64,000 nt of DNA, from contig JAHJVE010000008.1 of NCBI GenBank assembly GCA_018828385.1, positions 186,001 to 250,000 on the forward strand, given 5' to 3'. Below, one piece after another: positions 20,897 to 31,678 of the stretch; the first letter of the stretch is position 1; the number at the start of each line of letters is the position of its first letter. The stretch comes from Gammaproteobacteria bacterium. GTDB taxonomy: Bacteria > Pseudomonadota > Gammaproteobacteria > Burkholderiales > Rhodocyclaceae. The position numbers were made by a program, and so were the translations under genes. The notes under the pieces were generated by a model. It saw only the letters and a list, made by a program, of their open reading frames with translations, had not been told where the DNA came from and ran no database searches.

Positions 20897-22849
20897 ATGT
20901 CGCTCGCCAATCAATTCGCTGCCTATACCGCCTGGCGTTCCCGCCTGGCCACTTACATTGCCGAGCTTCAGGGCTGGCTGAGCAACAACGAACTGTCCGA
21001 TGCCCAGACCGATCTGCGCCTGACGCAGCTGCTTGAACGCCTGCGCGAAGATCGGCTCAACGTGGCTTTTGTCGCCGAGTTCTCGCGCGGCAAGTCGGAA
21101 CTGATCAACGCCATTTTCTTTGCCGATTTCGGCAACCGCATGCTGCCTTCATCGGCAGGCCGGACGACCATGTGTCCGACCGAGTTGCTGTTCGACGGCA
21201 ATAAATTACCGTGCATTGAACTGTTGCCGATCCAGACGCGGATCTCGAATTCGAGCGTCAGCGAATACAAGCGCTTTGCCGACGAATGGACGAGGATTTC
21301 GCTGGATATCGAATCGCCGGATGCGATGCAGGACGCTTTGCGTCACGTCAGCGAAACGACCCGGGTGACGCCCGAGGAGGCCGGTCGTCTGGGCTTCGTG
21401 GTCGGCGAAGGACAGATCGATCTCTATGTGATCGGCGCCGACGGGTTGGTCGAAGTGCCGCGCTGGCGTCACGCCATGATCAATTTCCCCCACCCCTTGC
21501 TCAAGCAGGGCCTGGTCATCCTCGATACGCCGGGCCTCAATGCCATCGGCGCCGAGCCGGAACTGACGCTTTCGCTGCTCCCCAACGCCCATGCCGTGCT
21601 GTTCATACTGGCGGCCGATACCGGCGTTACCCAATCCGATCTGGCCATCTGGCGCGAGCACATCTGCGGTGGCGGCATGGCTCAGCGTGGGCGGATGGTC
21701 GTGCTCAACAAGATCGACGGCCAGTGGGACGAACTGAAATCGGCCGAGGAAATCGACGCCGAAATCCAGCGCCAGGTCGATTCCAGCGCGGCCATTCTGG
21801 AATTGCCGGTCGGCCAGATTTTCCCGGTGTCGGCGCAAAAAGGGCTGGTCGCCAAGATCAATGGCGACGATGCCCTGCTCGAACGAAGCCGACTGCCGCT
21901 GCTTGAAGCCGCGCTGTCCAACGAGCTGATCCCGGCCAAGCGCGACATCGTCTGCGAGAGCACCGAAAGCGAGTTCGGCGACGTCAGCCAGCGCGTGCGC
22001 AGCCTGCTCGACACGCGCCTGCTCGGCTTGCGCGAGCAACTGACCGAGCTGACCGAGTTGCGTGGCAAGAACAAGGGCGTCGTCGAGTACATGATGGGCA
22101 AGGTGCGGGCCGAGAAAGAAGAGTTCGAGTCCGGATTGCAGCGCTACTACGCCGTGCGCAGCGTGTTTTCGACGCTGACCAACAATCTGTTCAGCCATCT
22201 TGGTCTCGACGTCCTGCGTCAACTGACGCACGAAACGCGCGAAACCATGCTTGAAGCGGCATTTTCCAAGACACTTTCGGACTCGATGGGCCGTTTCTTC
22301 GCCGGTTCGCGCGATGCGCTGGCCAAATCAAATGGCGAAATCAATGAAATCCTGGCCATGATGGAGTCGGTGTACAAGAAGTTCGCCATCGAGCATGGCC
22401 TCAAGCTCGGTTCGCCGACACCTTTCTCGCTACTGCGTTACGAGAAGGAACTCGATCGCCTGCAGGCTTGGTGCGACGATCATCTCAACACGATGGTCAG
22501 CCTGCTCACCCACGACAAGAAAAACATCACGCAGAAGTTCTTCGAAGAGGTCGCCACCCAGGTCCGGCGTGCCTTCGAGCATGCCAACCGCGACGCCGAA
22601 ATCTGGCTGCGCGCGATCATGGCGCCGATGGAAACCCAGGTTCGCGAGCACCAGATCCAGCTCAAGCGCCGCCTGGAAAGCATCAAGCGCATCCATCAGG
22701 CGACCGATACGCTGGAAGACCGCATCATCGAACTCGACGGTGTCGAGAAGAACCTGCTGCAGCAGATCGACGCGCTCGAGGAAATAGTCGGTCGCGTTCA
22801 GGACATGCTGGTGCCGCTCGACACGGCTCGGCAATTGCAGGCGGCGTAA
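20897..22849 (+). CDS. dynamin-family GTPase
   Basis: A 650-residue large GTPase. The G1 loop reads AEFSRGKSELINAIFF near residue 60, the G3 motif is ILDTPGLNAIG and the G4 motif VVLNKIDG. The C-terminal half is a long helical region with heptad-like segments, as in bacterial dynamin-like proteins, ending without an obvious transmembrane anchor. I chose ATG 20897 because AGGAAGG precedes it by seven bases. Bacterial dynamins act in membrane remodelling, and often occur as adjacent pairs; this one is alone. The specific role is unknown. A bidirectional terminator follows. Confidence 0.85.
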   Translation: MSLANQFAAYTAWRSRLATYIAELQGWLSNNELSDAQTDLRLTQLLERLREDRLNVAFVAEFSRGKSELINAIFFADFGNRMLPSSAGRTTMCPTELLFDGNKLPCIELLPIQTRISNSSVSEYKRFADEWTRISLDIESPDAMQDALRHVSETTRVTPEEAGRLGFVVGEGQIDLYVIGADGLVEVPRWRHAMINFPHPLLKQGLVILDTPGLNAIGAEPELTLSLLPNAHAVLFILAADTGVTQSDLAIWREHICGGGMAQRGRMVVLNKIDGQWDELKSAEEIDAEIQRQVDSSAAILELPVGQIFPVSAQKGLVAKINGDDALLERSRLPLLEAALSNELIPAKRDIVCESTESEFGDVSQRVRSLLDTRLLGLREQLTELTELRGKNKGVVEYMMGKVRAEKEEFESGLQRYYAVRSVFSTLTNNLFSHLGLDVLRQLTHETRETMLEAAFSKTLSDSMGRFFAGSRDALAKSNGEINEILAMMESVYKKFAIEHGLKLGSPTPFSLLRYEKELDRLQAWCDDHLNTMVSLLTHDKKNITQKFFEEVATQVRRAFEHANRDAEIWLRAIMAPMETQVREHQIQLKRRLESIKRIHQATDTLEDRIIELDGVEKNLLQQIDALEEIVGRVQDMLVPLDTARQLQAA

Positions 22850-22870
22850 GTGTCGGGCGGGCGAGAGTCC

Positions 22871-22901
22871 CACGGTCAACCGGAAAATTGGCCCAAAAAT
22901 G
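22871..22901 (+). repeat. dispersed repeat, copy 4
   Basis: It reads CACGGTCAACCGGAAAATT then GGCCCAAAAATG. It lies between the dynamin gene and its terminator, outside any gene. Confidence 0.75.
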
Positions 22902-22929
22902 AAAAACCCGCGGATCTCGCGGGTTTTTT
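22902..22929. terminator. bidirectional Rho-independent terminator between the dynamin and ferredoxin genes
   Basis: AACCCGCG and CGCGGGTT pair over a five-base loop, with an A-run on the left and a six-T run on the right. It can end both convergent transcripts. Confidence 0.9.
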
Positions 22930-22947
22930 GTCGGGCGGCTGAAAAAC

Positions 22948-24267
<1,320 letters not shown>

Positions 24268-24271
<4 letters not shown>

Positions 24272-25557
24272 TCGGCCGCCACCGTCACCGTGATCAGGTT
24301 TTCCGGCCGCACGCGGCGGGCAAAAGCCTGGCGGATGTCGTCGGTCGTCACGGCTTCCACCTTGGCCCGATACTGGTCGAGATAATCGAGCGGCAGGCCG
24401 TAGAAGCCGATGTTGGCGACGTTCTCGAGAATCTTCTTGTTACTGTCCAGGCGCAGCGGGAAGCTGCCGGTCAGGTTGGCCTTGGCGGCCGCCAGTTCTT
24501 CCTCGGTCGGGCCGTCCTTGAGAAAGCCGGTAAGCACTTCGCGCGTCACCTTGAGCGCGTCCCTGGCTTGCGAACGCTTGGTCTGCAGGCCGATCTGGAA
24601 GGGGCCAGTCTGCTTGAGCGGGGCGAAATAGCTGTAGACGCTGTAGGCGTAGCCGCGTTTGTCGCGGACTTCCTTCATGAGGCGCGAGACGAAGCCGCCA
24701 CCGCCCAGCGTGTAGTTGCCGACCAGTAGCGGGAAGTAGTCCGGGTTGCCGCGTTCGATGGCCGGCAGGCCGATGTAGATGTGGGACTGACTGGCCGGGT
24801 GGGGGATATTGACATGGCTCCAGTCGGGCAGCCGGGGAGCGTCCGGCAGGGTGGCGGCCTTCCCTTTGGGCAAGCCGGCGGCGATGGCTTCGGCGATTCT
24901 CTCGGCATCGGCGCGGGAAAGGTCGCCAACCAGCGTGATGTTGGCGTTGGCCGCGTTGTAATAGCGGGCGTGGAAGGCGACGAGGTCATTGCGGCTCAGT
25001 GCGGCAATGCTTTCCGGCGTGGCCTGGTGGCCGTAGGGATGGTTCGGATACATGGCGGCCCAAAAAGCCTTGCCGGCGATGCTGTCGGGCCGGGTCATCG
25101 CTTCCTTGAGACTGGCGATGGTGCGGGCCTTTTCCCGCGCGAAAATGGCCGCATCAAAGCGCGGGGCGTGCAGCACGCTGTTGAGGATGGCGAGCGCCGG
25201 CTCGCGCTTGTCCGGTGCCGACAGGGTGCGCAGCGAAATTCCGGCGCGGTCGGTGTCGGCGCCGCCGCCGAGGCTGGCGCCGATGTCGGCCAGTTGCTCG
25301 GCGATTGCGTTTTCATCGAACTTGCCGGCGCCAAGATCAAGCGTGCCGCGAGTCAGGGCAGCGAGGCCGGACTTGCCTTCCGGGTCGAACATCGAGCCGG
25401 CGGCGAAATCGACCCGCAGGTCGAGCATCGGCAAGACGCGGCTCTCGACAAACAGGACGCGGGCTCCGGATGGGGTCATCCAGTGTTCGATCTTGATGCC
25501 GGCCAGGGCGGCTTGCGAGACGAGCAGGGCGATTGCTACGGTCAACAGTCTTTTCAT
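24268..25557 (-). CDS. M16-family peptidase-like protein, zinc motif absent
   Basis: A 429-residue periplasmic protein with signal peptide KRLLTVAIALLVSQAALA. The fold matches the M16 (pitrilysin/insulinase-like) family, with the second-domain LPNGRINGR-like segment replaced by YTLGGGGFVSRLMKEVRDKRGYAYS. Where active members carry HxxEH, this one reads GLAALTRGTLDLGAG, so it should be catalytically dead. It pairs with the active M16 gene at 25972, like mitochondrial alpha/beta processing peptidase subunits. ATG 25557 is chosen because the signal peptide starts there. Confidence 0.92.
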
Positions 25558-25958
25558 GCCAAAAACTCCAATAATTTCGGGTGCCAGGCGAGCAGCAGGG
25601 CGAGGCCGGCGATGGTCGCCGTCGCGGCAAGGCTCCAGGCCAGAGTGCGAACGAGGCGGCGGTTGGCATCGATCTGGGCAACCAGCTGGGCATTCTGTTC
25701 GCTCAGCGCCTGAATCAGTTCGCCGGAGGCCAGTATCTGGGTGCGCAATTTGCGCTGCACGGTTTCCAGGGAAGTCAGCCGCGTCGCGAAATCGGCATCC
25801 GGGGCAACAACGGGGTCGGTGTCGACGACGGATCCATCGCTGTTCTTCCGGCCCATGCCCTTCCACAGTTTTTTCGCACCATCGGCGATGATCGGCGCCT
25901 TGCCGAGCACGTCGCTCCACGGCACATTGCTCAGGATGGTCATCCACGGTAAAGCCAT
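25554..25958 (-). CDS. small protein with C-terminal membrane anchor, function unknown
   Basis: A 134-residue protein not recognised as a named family. The N-terminal 55 residues are polar. A helical, coiled-coil-like region follows (ATRLTSLETVQRKLRTQILA and SEQNAQLVAQIDANRRLV), then one hydrophobic segment, LAWSLAATATIAGLALLLAW, at the C-terminus. It is sandwiched between the two M16 genes, 13 bp after the first and overlapping the second by 4 bp. It may tether or scaffold the peptidase pair; this is only inferred from position. ATG 25958 is chosen over an upstream ATG to avoid overlap. Confidence 0.75.
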   Translation of the reverse strand: MALPWMTILSNVPWSDVLGKAPIIADGAKKLWKGMGRKNSDGSVVDTDPVVAPDADFATRLTSLETVQRKLRTQILASGELIQALSEQNAQLVAQIDANRRLVRTLAWSLAATATIAGLALLLAWHPKLLEFLA

Positions 25959-25971
25959 GATGTCCCCGGAC

Positions 25972-27330
25972 TCAGTGGCGGGTGGCAACGGCCGGACGGC
26001 GCGGCTTGCCGTCGAGCGGTTGCGGGTCGAGCCGGCCGATGGTCAGCGTGTCATCGTTGAAATATTTTTGGGCCACGGCCTGAACGTCGTCGGCCGTCAC
26101 CTTCTGCAACTTCTCGATCATGCGGTCAAGCTTCTGGTAGGGCAGGCCGACGGCTTCGATCTGGCCGATTTCCATGGCCTGGCCGAACATCGAGTCGAGC
26201 TTGTAGACCTGGCCGGCTATCAGTTGCGCCTTGGCCCGCTTGAGTTCCTGTTCGCTGATGCCGTCTTTCTGGACGCGGGCAATTTCGGCGCGCAGGGCGG
26301 CTTCGAGGTCGCCGACTGTCTTGCCCTCCGATGGCGTGCCGTGCAGGTAAATCATTCCGGGGCCGCGCGCCGTGGCGTCGTAATCGACGCCGGCCGACAG
26401 GGCGACCTTGTCCTCGCGGACCAGTTTCTTGTTGAAGCGGGCGGCATCGTGGCCGTCGAGAATCGAGGCGAGCATTTCCAGCGCGTAGGGATCGCTGTCT
26501 TTCTCGATGTCGCGCAGGACGGGCGCCTTGTAGCCCATGATCAGGACGGGCAGTTCGGCCGGCGCCTTGACGGTGAGCTGGCGCGTGCCTTCCTGTGCCG
26601 GCTCGATCTGCTGCTTGCGCGGCGGCAGGGCGCGCCCTTCGAGCGGGCCGTAATACTTCTCGGCCAGGGCGAAGACTTCCTTGTGGTCGACGTCGCCGGT
26701 GATCACGACGTAAGCGTTGTTCGGCACGTACCAGGTGTCGTACCAGGCCTTGGCATCGGCGGCGGTCATCGTTTCGAGGTCGTTCATCCAGCCGATGATC
26801 GGCCGGCGATACGGGTGGGCCTGGAAGGCGACGGCGTTCATCTGTTCGAACAGCTTGGACTGCGGCTCGTCGTCGGTGCGCATGCGGCGCTCCTCCATGA
26901 CGACCTTGATTTCCTGCGCGAATTCCTTGGCATCGACATTCAGGTGGCGCATGCGGTCGGCTTCGAGGGCCATCACGTCGTCGAGTTTTTCCTTGGGCAC
27001 CTGCTGGAAATAGGCCGTGTAGTCGCGGCTCGTAAAGGCGTTGTCGCGCCCGCCGGCGGCGGCGACGCGTTTGTTGAATTCGCCCGGGCCGACCTTCGGC
27101 GTGCCCTTGAACATCATGTGTTCAAGCACGTGGGCGACGCCGGAAGCGCCATCGACCTCATCGGTGCTGCCGATCCGGTACCAGACCATCTGCACGGCGG
27201 TTGGCGCCCGGTGGTCTTCCTTGACGATGATGCGCAGGCCGTTTTTCAGCGTGGTTTCGTAGGGGTTGGCGAAAGCTGCGGTGGACAAACCGGCAGCAAG
27301 CAAAACGGAGAGCAGGTATTTGAGGCGCAT
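25972..27330 (-). CDS. M16-family zinc peptidase, periplasmic
   Basis: A 452-residue zinc protease with signal peptide YLLSVLLAAGLSTAAFA. The inverted zinc motif HVLEH lies in GVAHVLEHMMFKGTP, and the third ligand is the glutamate in ALEADRM about 70 residues later. The rest follows the M16 two-domain layout. It is the catalytic half of a pair with the inactive homologue at 24268. The first gene of an operon that continues through a small membrane protein, the inactive M16, rsmD, coaD and ferredoxin. Confidence 0.94.
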   Translation of the reverse strand: MRLKYLLSVLLAAGLSTAAFANPYETTLKNGLRIIVKEDHRAPTAVQMVWYRIGSTDEVDGASGVAHVLEHMMFKGTPKVGPGEFNKRVAAAGGRDNAFTSRDYTAYFQQVPKEKLDDVMALEADRMRHLNVDAKEFAQEIKVVMEERRMRTDDEPQSKLFEQMNAVAFQAHPYRRPIIGWMNDLETMTAADAKAWYDTWYVPNNAYVVITGDVDHKEVFALAEKYYGPLEGRALPPRKQQIEPAQEGTRQLTVKAPAELPVLIMGYKAPVLRDIEKDSDPYALEMLASILDGHDAARFNKKLVREDKVALSAGVDYDATARGPGMIYLHGTPSEGKTVGDLEAALRAEIARVQKDGISEQELKRAKAQLIAGQVYKLDSMFGQAMEIGQIEAVGLPYQKLDRMIEKLQKVTADDVQAVAQKYFNDDTLTIGRLDPQPLDGKPRRPAVATRH

Positions 27331-27439
27331 GGGGGGACTGGGCTTTCTGCTAGAATTCGGGGCTGATTTTGCATCGAACCGGACGGCATCTTAACGGCTT
27401 GCCGCCCGCCTGTCAGCAAGGCTTGAGACCCCCATCCCC

Positions 27440-28414
27440 ATGTTCAGTTTCCTGAAGAAATCCGGCCCCGAGAAGAAGGCCGAAACGCCGGCCGAAGCCG
27501 CCGCCCCCTCCTGGCGCGAGCGCCTGTTCAAGGGCCTGGCCAAGACCCGCGCCCAGTGGGGCGGCAAGCTCAAAACCATTTTTTCGCGCGGCAAGGTCGA
27601 CGACGAACTGCTGGAAGAGCTGGAAACCCTGTTGCTGACCAGCGACTGCGGCATCGAGGCGACCACCCACCTGCTCGACGAGTTGAAGAAGGCGGCCAAG
27701 CGTGACAAGCTGGAGACGCCGGAAGCCATTCAGCAGGCGCTGCACGATGCCTTGCTGGAAACCCTGCAGCCTCTTGAAAAGCCGCTCGATGTGTCGACCC
27801 ACAAGCCCTTCGTGATCATGATTGCCGGGGTCAACGGGGCCGGCAAGACGACCTCCATCGGCAAGCTGGCCAAGTATTTCCAGCTGCAGGGCAAGAGCGT
27901 GCTGCTCGCTGCCGGCGACACTTTCCGCGCTGCCGCCCGCGAACAGCTCGAAACCTGGGGCGAGCGCAACAACGTGACGGTCATAGCCCAGGATAACGGC
28001 GATCCGGCCGCCGTCGTCTTCGATGCCATTTCGGCCGCCAAGGCGCGCGGCATCGACATCGTGCTGGCCGATACGGCCGGCCGCCTGCCGACCCAGCTGC
28101 ATCTCATGGAAGAAATCGCCAAGGTCCGCCGCGTCATCCAGAAGGTCGAGCCGGAAGGCCCGCACGAAACCCTGCTCGTGCTCGATGCCAATATCGGCCA
28201 GAACGCGCTGCAGCAGGTCAAGGCCTTCGACAAGGCGATCAACGTCACTGGTCTGGTCCTGACCAAGCTCGACGGCACGGCCAAGGGCGGCGTCGTCACG
28301 GCGATTGCCCGGCAATGCCCGAAGCCGATCCGCTTCATCGGCGTCGGCGAGCAGATCGACGACCTGCGTCCCTTCCTGGCTCGTGATTTCGTGGACGCCA
28401 TGTTCGAGCAATGA
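27440..28414 (+). CDS. ftsY: signal recognition particle receptor FtsY
   Basis: The SRP receptor GTPase that docks ribosome-nascent chains at the membrane. The 324-residue protein has a short acidic/basic A-domain, an N-domain (about 45-105) and a G-domain with [38 protein letters not shown] and [10 protein letters not shown]. Its stop overlaps the ftsE start by 4 bp, giving the classic ftsY-ftsE-ftsX operon. It is divergent from the M16 operon. Confidence 0.97.
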   Translation: MFSFLKKSGPEKKAETPAEAAAPSWRERLFKGLAKTRAQWGGKLKTIFSRGKVDDELLEELETLLLTSDCGIEATTHLLDELKKAAKRDKLETPEAIQQALHDALLETLQPLEKPLDVSTHKPFVIMIAGVNGAGKTTSIGKLAKYFQLQGKSVLLAAGDTFRAAAREQLETWGERNNVTVIAQDNGDPAAVVFDAISAAKARGIDIVLADTAGRLPTQLHLMEEIAKVRRVIQKVEPEGPHETLLVLDANIGQNALQQVKAFDKAINVTGLVLTKLDGTAKGGVVTAIARQCPKPIRFIGVGEQIDDLRPFLARDFVDAMFEQ

Positions 28415-29064
28415 TCGAAGCGAGCAATTTGACCAAACGCTATCCGGGCGGCTTCGAGGCCGTCAAGGATGCGAGTTTTTCGATTTCTGCCGGGCAGATG
28501 GTGCTCATTACCGGCCATTCCGGCGCCGGCAAGACGACGCTGGTCAAGCTCATCTCGACCATTGAGCGGCCGACTTCCGGCAGCCTCGTGGTCAATGGCC
28601 AGAACCTGTCGGCCCTCGGGCGCAGTGCCATTCCGCATGTGCGCCGGCATTTCGGCCTGGTTTTCCAGGATCAGAAGCTGCTGTTCGACCGCAATGCTCT
28701 GGAAAACGTGATGTTGCCGTTGCACATTGCCGGCCTGCCGCGCCGCGAGGCGATTCGCCGGGCCCAGGCTGCGCTCGACAAGGTCGGCCTGCTGGCCCGT
28801 GAAAAGGCCAATCCGATTGCCCTCTCCGGTGGCGAACAGCAACGGCTGGCCATCGCCCGTGCCGTGGTCAACCGGCCGACCATCCTGATCGCCGACGAGC
28901 CGACCGGCAATCTCGACAGCGAATCGGGCATGGCCATCCTCGACATCTTTGCCGACTTTCATCGCGTTGGCGTCACCGTCGTCGTCGCTACGCACGACCA
29001 GAGCTGGATCGAACGTTACCACCCGAATGTGCTGCGTCTGGCGCACGGGAGGGTGGTCGAATGA
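28411..29064 (+). CDS. ftsE: cell-division ABC transporter ATPase FtsE
   Basis: The ATPase of the FtsEX complex at the division septum, which controls septal peptidoglycan hydrolases. The 217-residue protein has Walker [13 protein letters not shown], the ABC signature [14 protein letters not shown] and Walker [13 protein letters not shown]. It overlaps ftsY and ftsX by 4 bp each. Confidence 0.97.
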   Translation: MIEASNLTKRYPGGFEAVKDASFSISAGQMVLITGHSGAGKTTLVKLISTIERPTSGSLVVNGQNLSALGRSAIPHVRRHFGLVFQDQKLLFDRNALENVMLPLHIAGLPRREAIRRAQAALDKVGLLAREKANPIALSGGEQQRLAIARAVVNRPTILIADEPTGNLDSESGMAILDIFADFHRVGVTVVVATHDQSWIERYHPNVLRLAHGRVVE

Positions 29065-29960
29065 GCGCCTGGTTGATTCAGCACCGCGCGGCCCTCGCCG
29101 CGGCTTTCCGCCGGCTGTGGGCGACACCGCTCAATACCCTGCTGTCGCTGCTCGTCATCGGCATCGCGCTGACCCTGCCGGCCTTCGGCTATGTTGCGCT
29201 CGACAATCTGCGCGAACTCGGCCGCAATGCGTCCGGCGTGCAGCAGATCAGCCTGTTCATGAGCCTGGAGGCGAGCCGGAAGGACGTCGGCGAAATCGAA
29301 AGCCGGCTGCGTCAGGCGGTCGGCAGCCAATGGCGGTTCGTGCCGAAGGAGGACGCGCTGAAGCGCATGAAGTCGAGTGAAGGCATGGCGGAAATCGTCG
29401 CCAGCCTGCCGCGCAATCCGCTGCCCGACGCCTTCATCGTCGAGCCGGCCGACACCGAGCCAGCGGCGCTGGAAGCCCTGCGCCAGGAAATTGCCGGCTG
29501 GCCCAAGGTTGCCCACGTCCAGCTCGATTCGGCCTGGATCAAGCGTTTCGACGCCTTCCTGCGGCTCGGCAAGATGGCGTTGTGGATGCTGGCCGGGCTG
29601 TTCGGGGCCGGGCTGGTTGCCGTCACCTTCAACACCATCCGCCTGCAGGTCATGGCCCAGTCGGCCGAGATCGAAGTGGCGCGCATGATCGGCGCAACGG
29701 ACGGTTTCATCCGCCGGCCCTTCTATTATTTCGGTGCCTTGCAGGGGGCACTCGGCGGTTTGCTGGCGGCGCTCCTGGTGCTTGCCGCGCTGCGCTTGCT
29801 GGCCGGGCCGGTCGGCGAACTGGCCGCACTCTATGGCGGCAACTTCAGCCTGCGCCCGCCGGGCGTCGCTGAAATGCTCGGGCTGACGGCGCTCGGCGCC
29901 TTCCTCGGTTGGCTCGGCGCGCAGTTGTCGGTCAGCCTGTCGCTGCGGAAGTTTGATTAG
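29061..29960 (+). CDS. ftsX: cell-division membrane protein FtsX
   Basis: The membrane partner of FtsE. The 299-residue protein has one N-terminal membrane helix (about 23-45), an extracytoplasmic domain of about 110 residues that in relatives contacts amidase activators, and three C-terminal helices including WMLAGLFGAGLVAVTFNT. VARMIGATDGFIRRPFYYFG is the FtsX/MacB-type coupling region. The stop at 29960 overlaps the next gene by 8 bp. Confidence 0.95.
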   Translation: MSAWLIQHRAALAAAFRRLWATPLNTLLSLLVIGIALTLPAFGYVALDNLRELGRNASGVQQISLFMSLEASRKDVGEIESRLRQAVGSQWRFVPKEDALKRMKSSEGMAEIVASLPRNPLPDAFIVEPADTEPAALEALRQEIAGWPKVAHVQLDSAWIKRFDAFLRLGKMALWMLAGLFGAGLVAVTFNTIRLQVMAQSAEIEVARMIGATDGFIRRPFYYFGALQGALGGLLAALLVLAALRLLAGPVGELAALYGGNFSLRPPGVAEMLGLTALGAFLGWLGAQLSVSLSLRKFD

Positions 29961-31551
29961 CCGGCGCGACTTTTTGTGCACGGTGGGGGCGGCAGCCCTC
30001 GCCGGTTGCGCCCCGGCCGGAAAAATTCCTTTGCCACCCGGCGAACTGCTCGGCATGAATCACGCGCTCGGCCACCGCTTGCGCGACGGTGGTTTTCCCG
30101 AACCTTCCGAAACGCGAAAAACCGGCGTGCTGATCGTCGGTGGCGGCATTTCCGGGCTTTCGGCGGCGTGGACTCTGGCCAATGCTGCGGTCGACGACTT
30201 TCTCGTGCTGGAAATGGAAAACGAGGCCGGCGGCAATTCGCGGGCCGGCCAGTCGCCGCTCGTCGCCTACCCGTGGGGGGCGCATTACTTGCCCTTGCCC
30301 GGGCCGGAAGCCGTGCATGTACGCCAACTGCTGGCCGAACTCGGCGTCCTGCGGGGCGACCCGGCGGCGCTCAAGCCGAGCTACGACGAGCGTTATCTGT
30401 GCGCGACGCCGCAGGAGCGGGTTTTCCGCAACGGCTTGTGGGACGAAGGTTTGCTGCCGCAACGCGGCATCGATGCCGGCGAGCTGGCGCAGCAAAGGCG
30501 TTTTCACGAACGGATGGACGAACTCAAGCGCGCGAAGGGCCGCGACGGGCGCCGGCTGTTTGCCATCCCGATGGCGCTGTCGAGTCGCGATCCCGAATGG
30601 CTGGCGCTGGACCGGATTTCCTTCGCCCAGTGGCTGGCCGACAACGGCTTCACGGCACCGACTGTGCACTGGCTGGCCAACTACGCCTGTCGCGACGATT
30701 ACGGCATGGCCAGCGACCAGGTTTCGGCCTGGGCCGGCCTGCACTATTTCGCCTGCCGTGACGGCGAAGCGGCCAATGCGGCGGGCGATACGGTGCTAAC
30801 GGCGCCCGAAGGCAATGCCTGGCTGGCCCGCGGGCTGGCCGACAAGGCCGGTGATCGCGTGCTGACCGGGGCGCTGGTCTGGCGTATAGCGGAGGGAAAA
30901 TCGAGTGTTACGGTCGACGTGCTTTTCGGGGCAAAAACCGTGCGCTTCGAGGCCCGGCAACTGATCTGGGCGGCCCCGGCCTTCGTGCTGCCGCGCGTCT
31001 GGCCGGCGATGCCTGCCGAACTCAAAGCGGCGGCGCTGGCCGGCGATTACGCGCCATGGCTGACCGCCAACCTGCATCTCTCCGATTTTCCCGAAGAGCG
31101 GCACGGCGCGCCGGCGGCCTGGGATAACGTGCTCTACGACAGCCCCGGCCTCGGCTACGTCAGCGCGACGCATCAACTGATCCGCCGCTGGCTGGGTGGC
31201 ACGGTGCTTACTTATTACCGCGCCCTGCACGACGTGACGCCGGCCGAGGGGCGCCGCTTGCTCATGGAAACGCCACGCGCCGCCTGGGCCGAAGGCATCC
31301 TGGCCGAACTTGAGCGCGTCCATCCGAACATCCGCAAGCTGACGACGCGCCTCGACGTCTTCCGCAACGGCCACGCCATGCGCCGCCCGGTGCCGGGCAG
31401 CCTGTTCCACGGTCAACGGGGAAAAATGGCCAATTTCGAAAGCCCGCGCATGACGCTGGCGCACGCCGATTTGTCGGGGTTTTCCTTGTTCGAGGAGGCG
31501 CAGTATCGCGGGGTCATGGCGGCTCGGCGAATCGTCGGCGGAAAGTTTTGA
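29953..31551 (+). CDS. Tat-exported FAD-dependent oxidoreductase (amine-oxidase fold)
   Basis: A 532-residue flavoprotein. The N-terminus MISRRDFLCTVGAAALAGC combines a twin-arginine motif with a lipobox, so it is probably a Tat-exported lipoprotein. The Rossmann FAD loop VLIVGGGISGLSAAWTL begins near residue 57, and GGNSRAG and VAYPWGAHYLP follow as in the flavin amine-oxidase/protoporphyrinogen-oxidase fold. The substrate is unknown. The start is TTG 29953, overlapping ftsX; no closer ATG keeps the RR motif. A copy of the dispersed repeat is read through near the C-terminus. Confidence 0.85.
   Translation: MISRRDFLCTVGAAALAGCAPAGKIPLPPGELLGMNHALGHRLRDGGFPEPSETRKTGVLIVGGGISGLSAAWTLANAAVDDFLVLEMENEAGGNSRAGQSPLVAYPWGAHYLPLPGPEAVHVRQLLAELGVLRGDPAALKPSYDERYLCATPQERVFRNGLWDEGLLPQRGIDAGELAQQRRFHERMDELKRAKGRDGRRLFAIPMALSSRDPEWLALDRISFAQWLADNGFTAPTVHWLANYACRDDYGMASDQVSAWAGLHYFACRDGEAANAAGDTVLTAPEGNAWLARGLADKAGDRVLTGALVWRIAEGKSSVTVDVLFGAKTVRFEARQLIWAAPAFVLPRVWPAMPAELKAAALAGDYAPWLTANLHLSDFPEERHGAPAAWDNVLYDSPGLGYVSATHQLIRRWLGGTVLTYYRALHDVTPAEGRRLLMETPRAAWAEGILAELERVHPNIRKLTTRLDVFRNGHAMRRPVPGSLFHGQRGKMANFESPRMTLAHADLSGFSLFEEAQYRGVMAARRIVGGKF
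31408..31440 (+). repeat. dispersed repeat, copy 5, inside the flavoprotein gene
   Basis: It reads CACGGTCAACGGGGAAAAA then TGGCCAATTTCGAA. It is translated in frame as HGQRGKMANFE near the protein C-terminus. Confidence 0.65.
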
Positions 31552-31678
31552 CAATTGCCCGATTCGCCCGTTGCATGGGGCTGGCCGCATGTTAATCTTT
31601 GCTGAAGAACGGCCGGTATGAAGTTGAATCGGCACGCTTGATTCCTGATGCGGACGGGAATGAGTCGGGGGAGAGAAA

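Noticed and set aside
25536-25560. Further copy of the dispersed repeat at the start of the inactive M16 gene
   Set aside because: Only the GTTGACCGTA and TTTTTGGC parts match; the middle is ordinary signal-peptide codons, so it may be chance.
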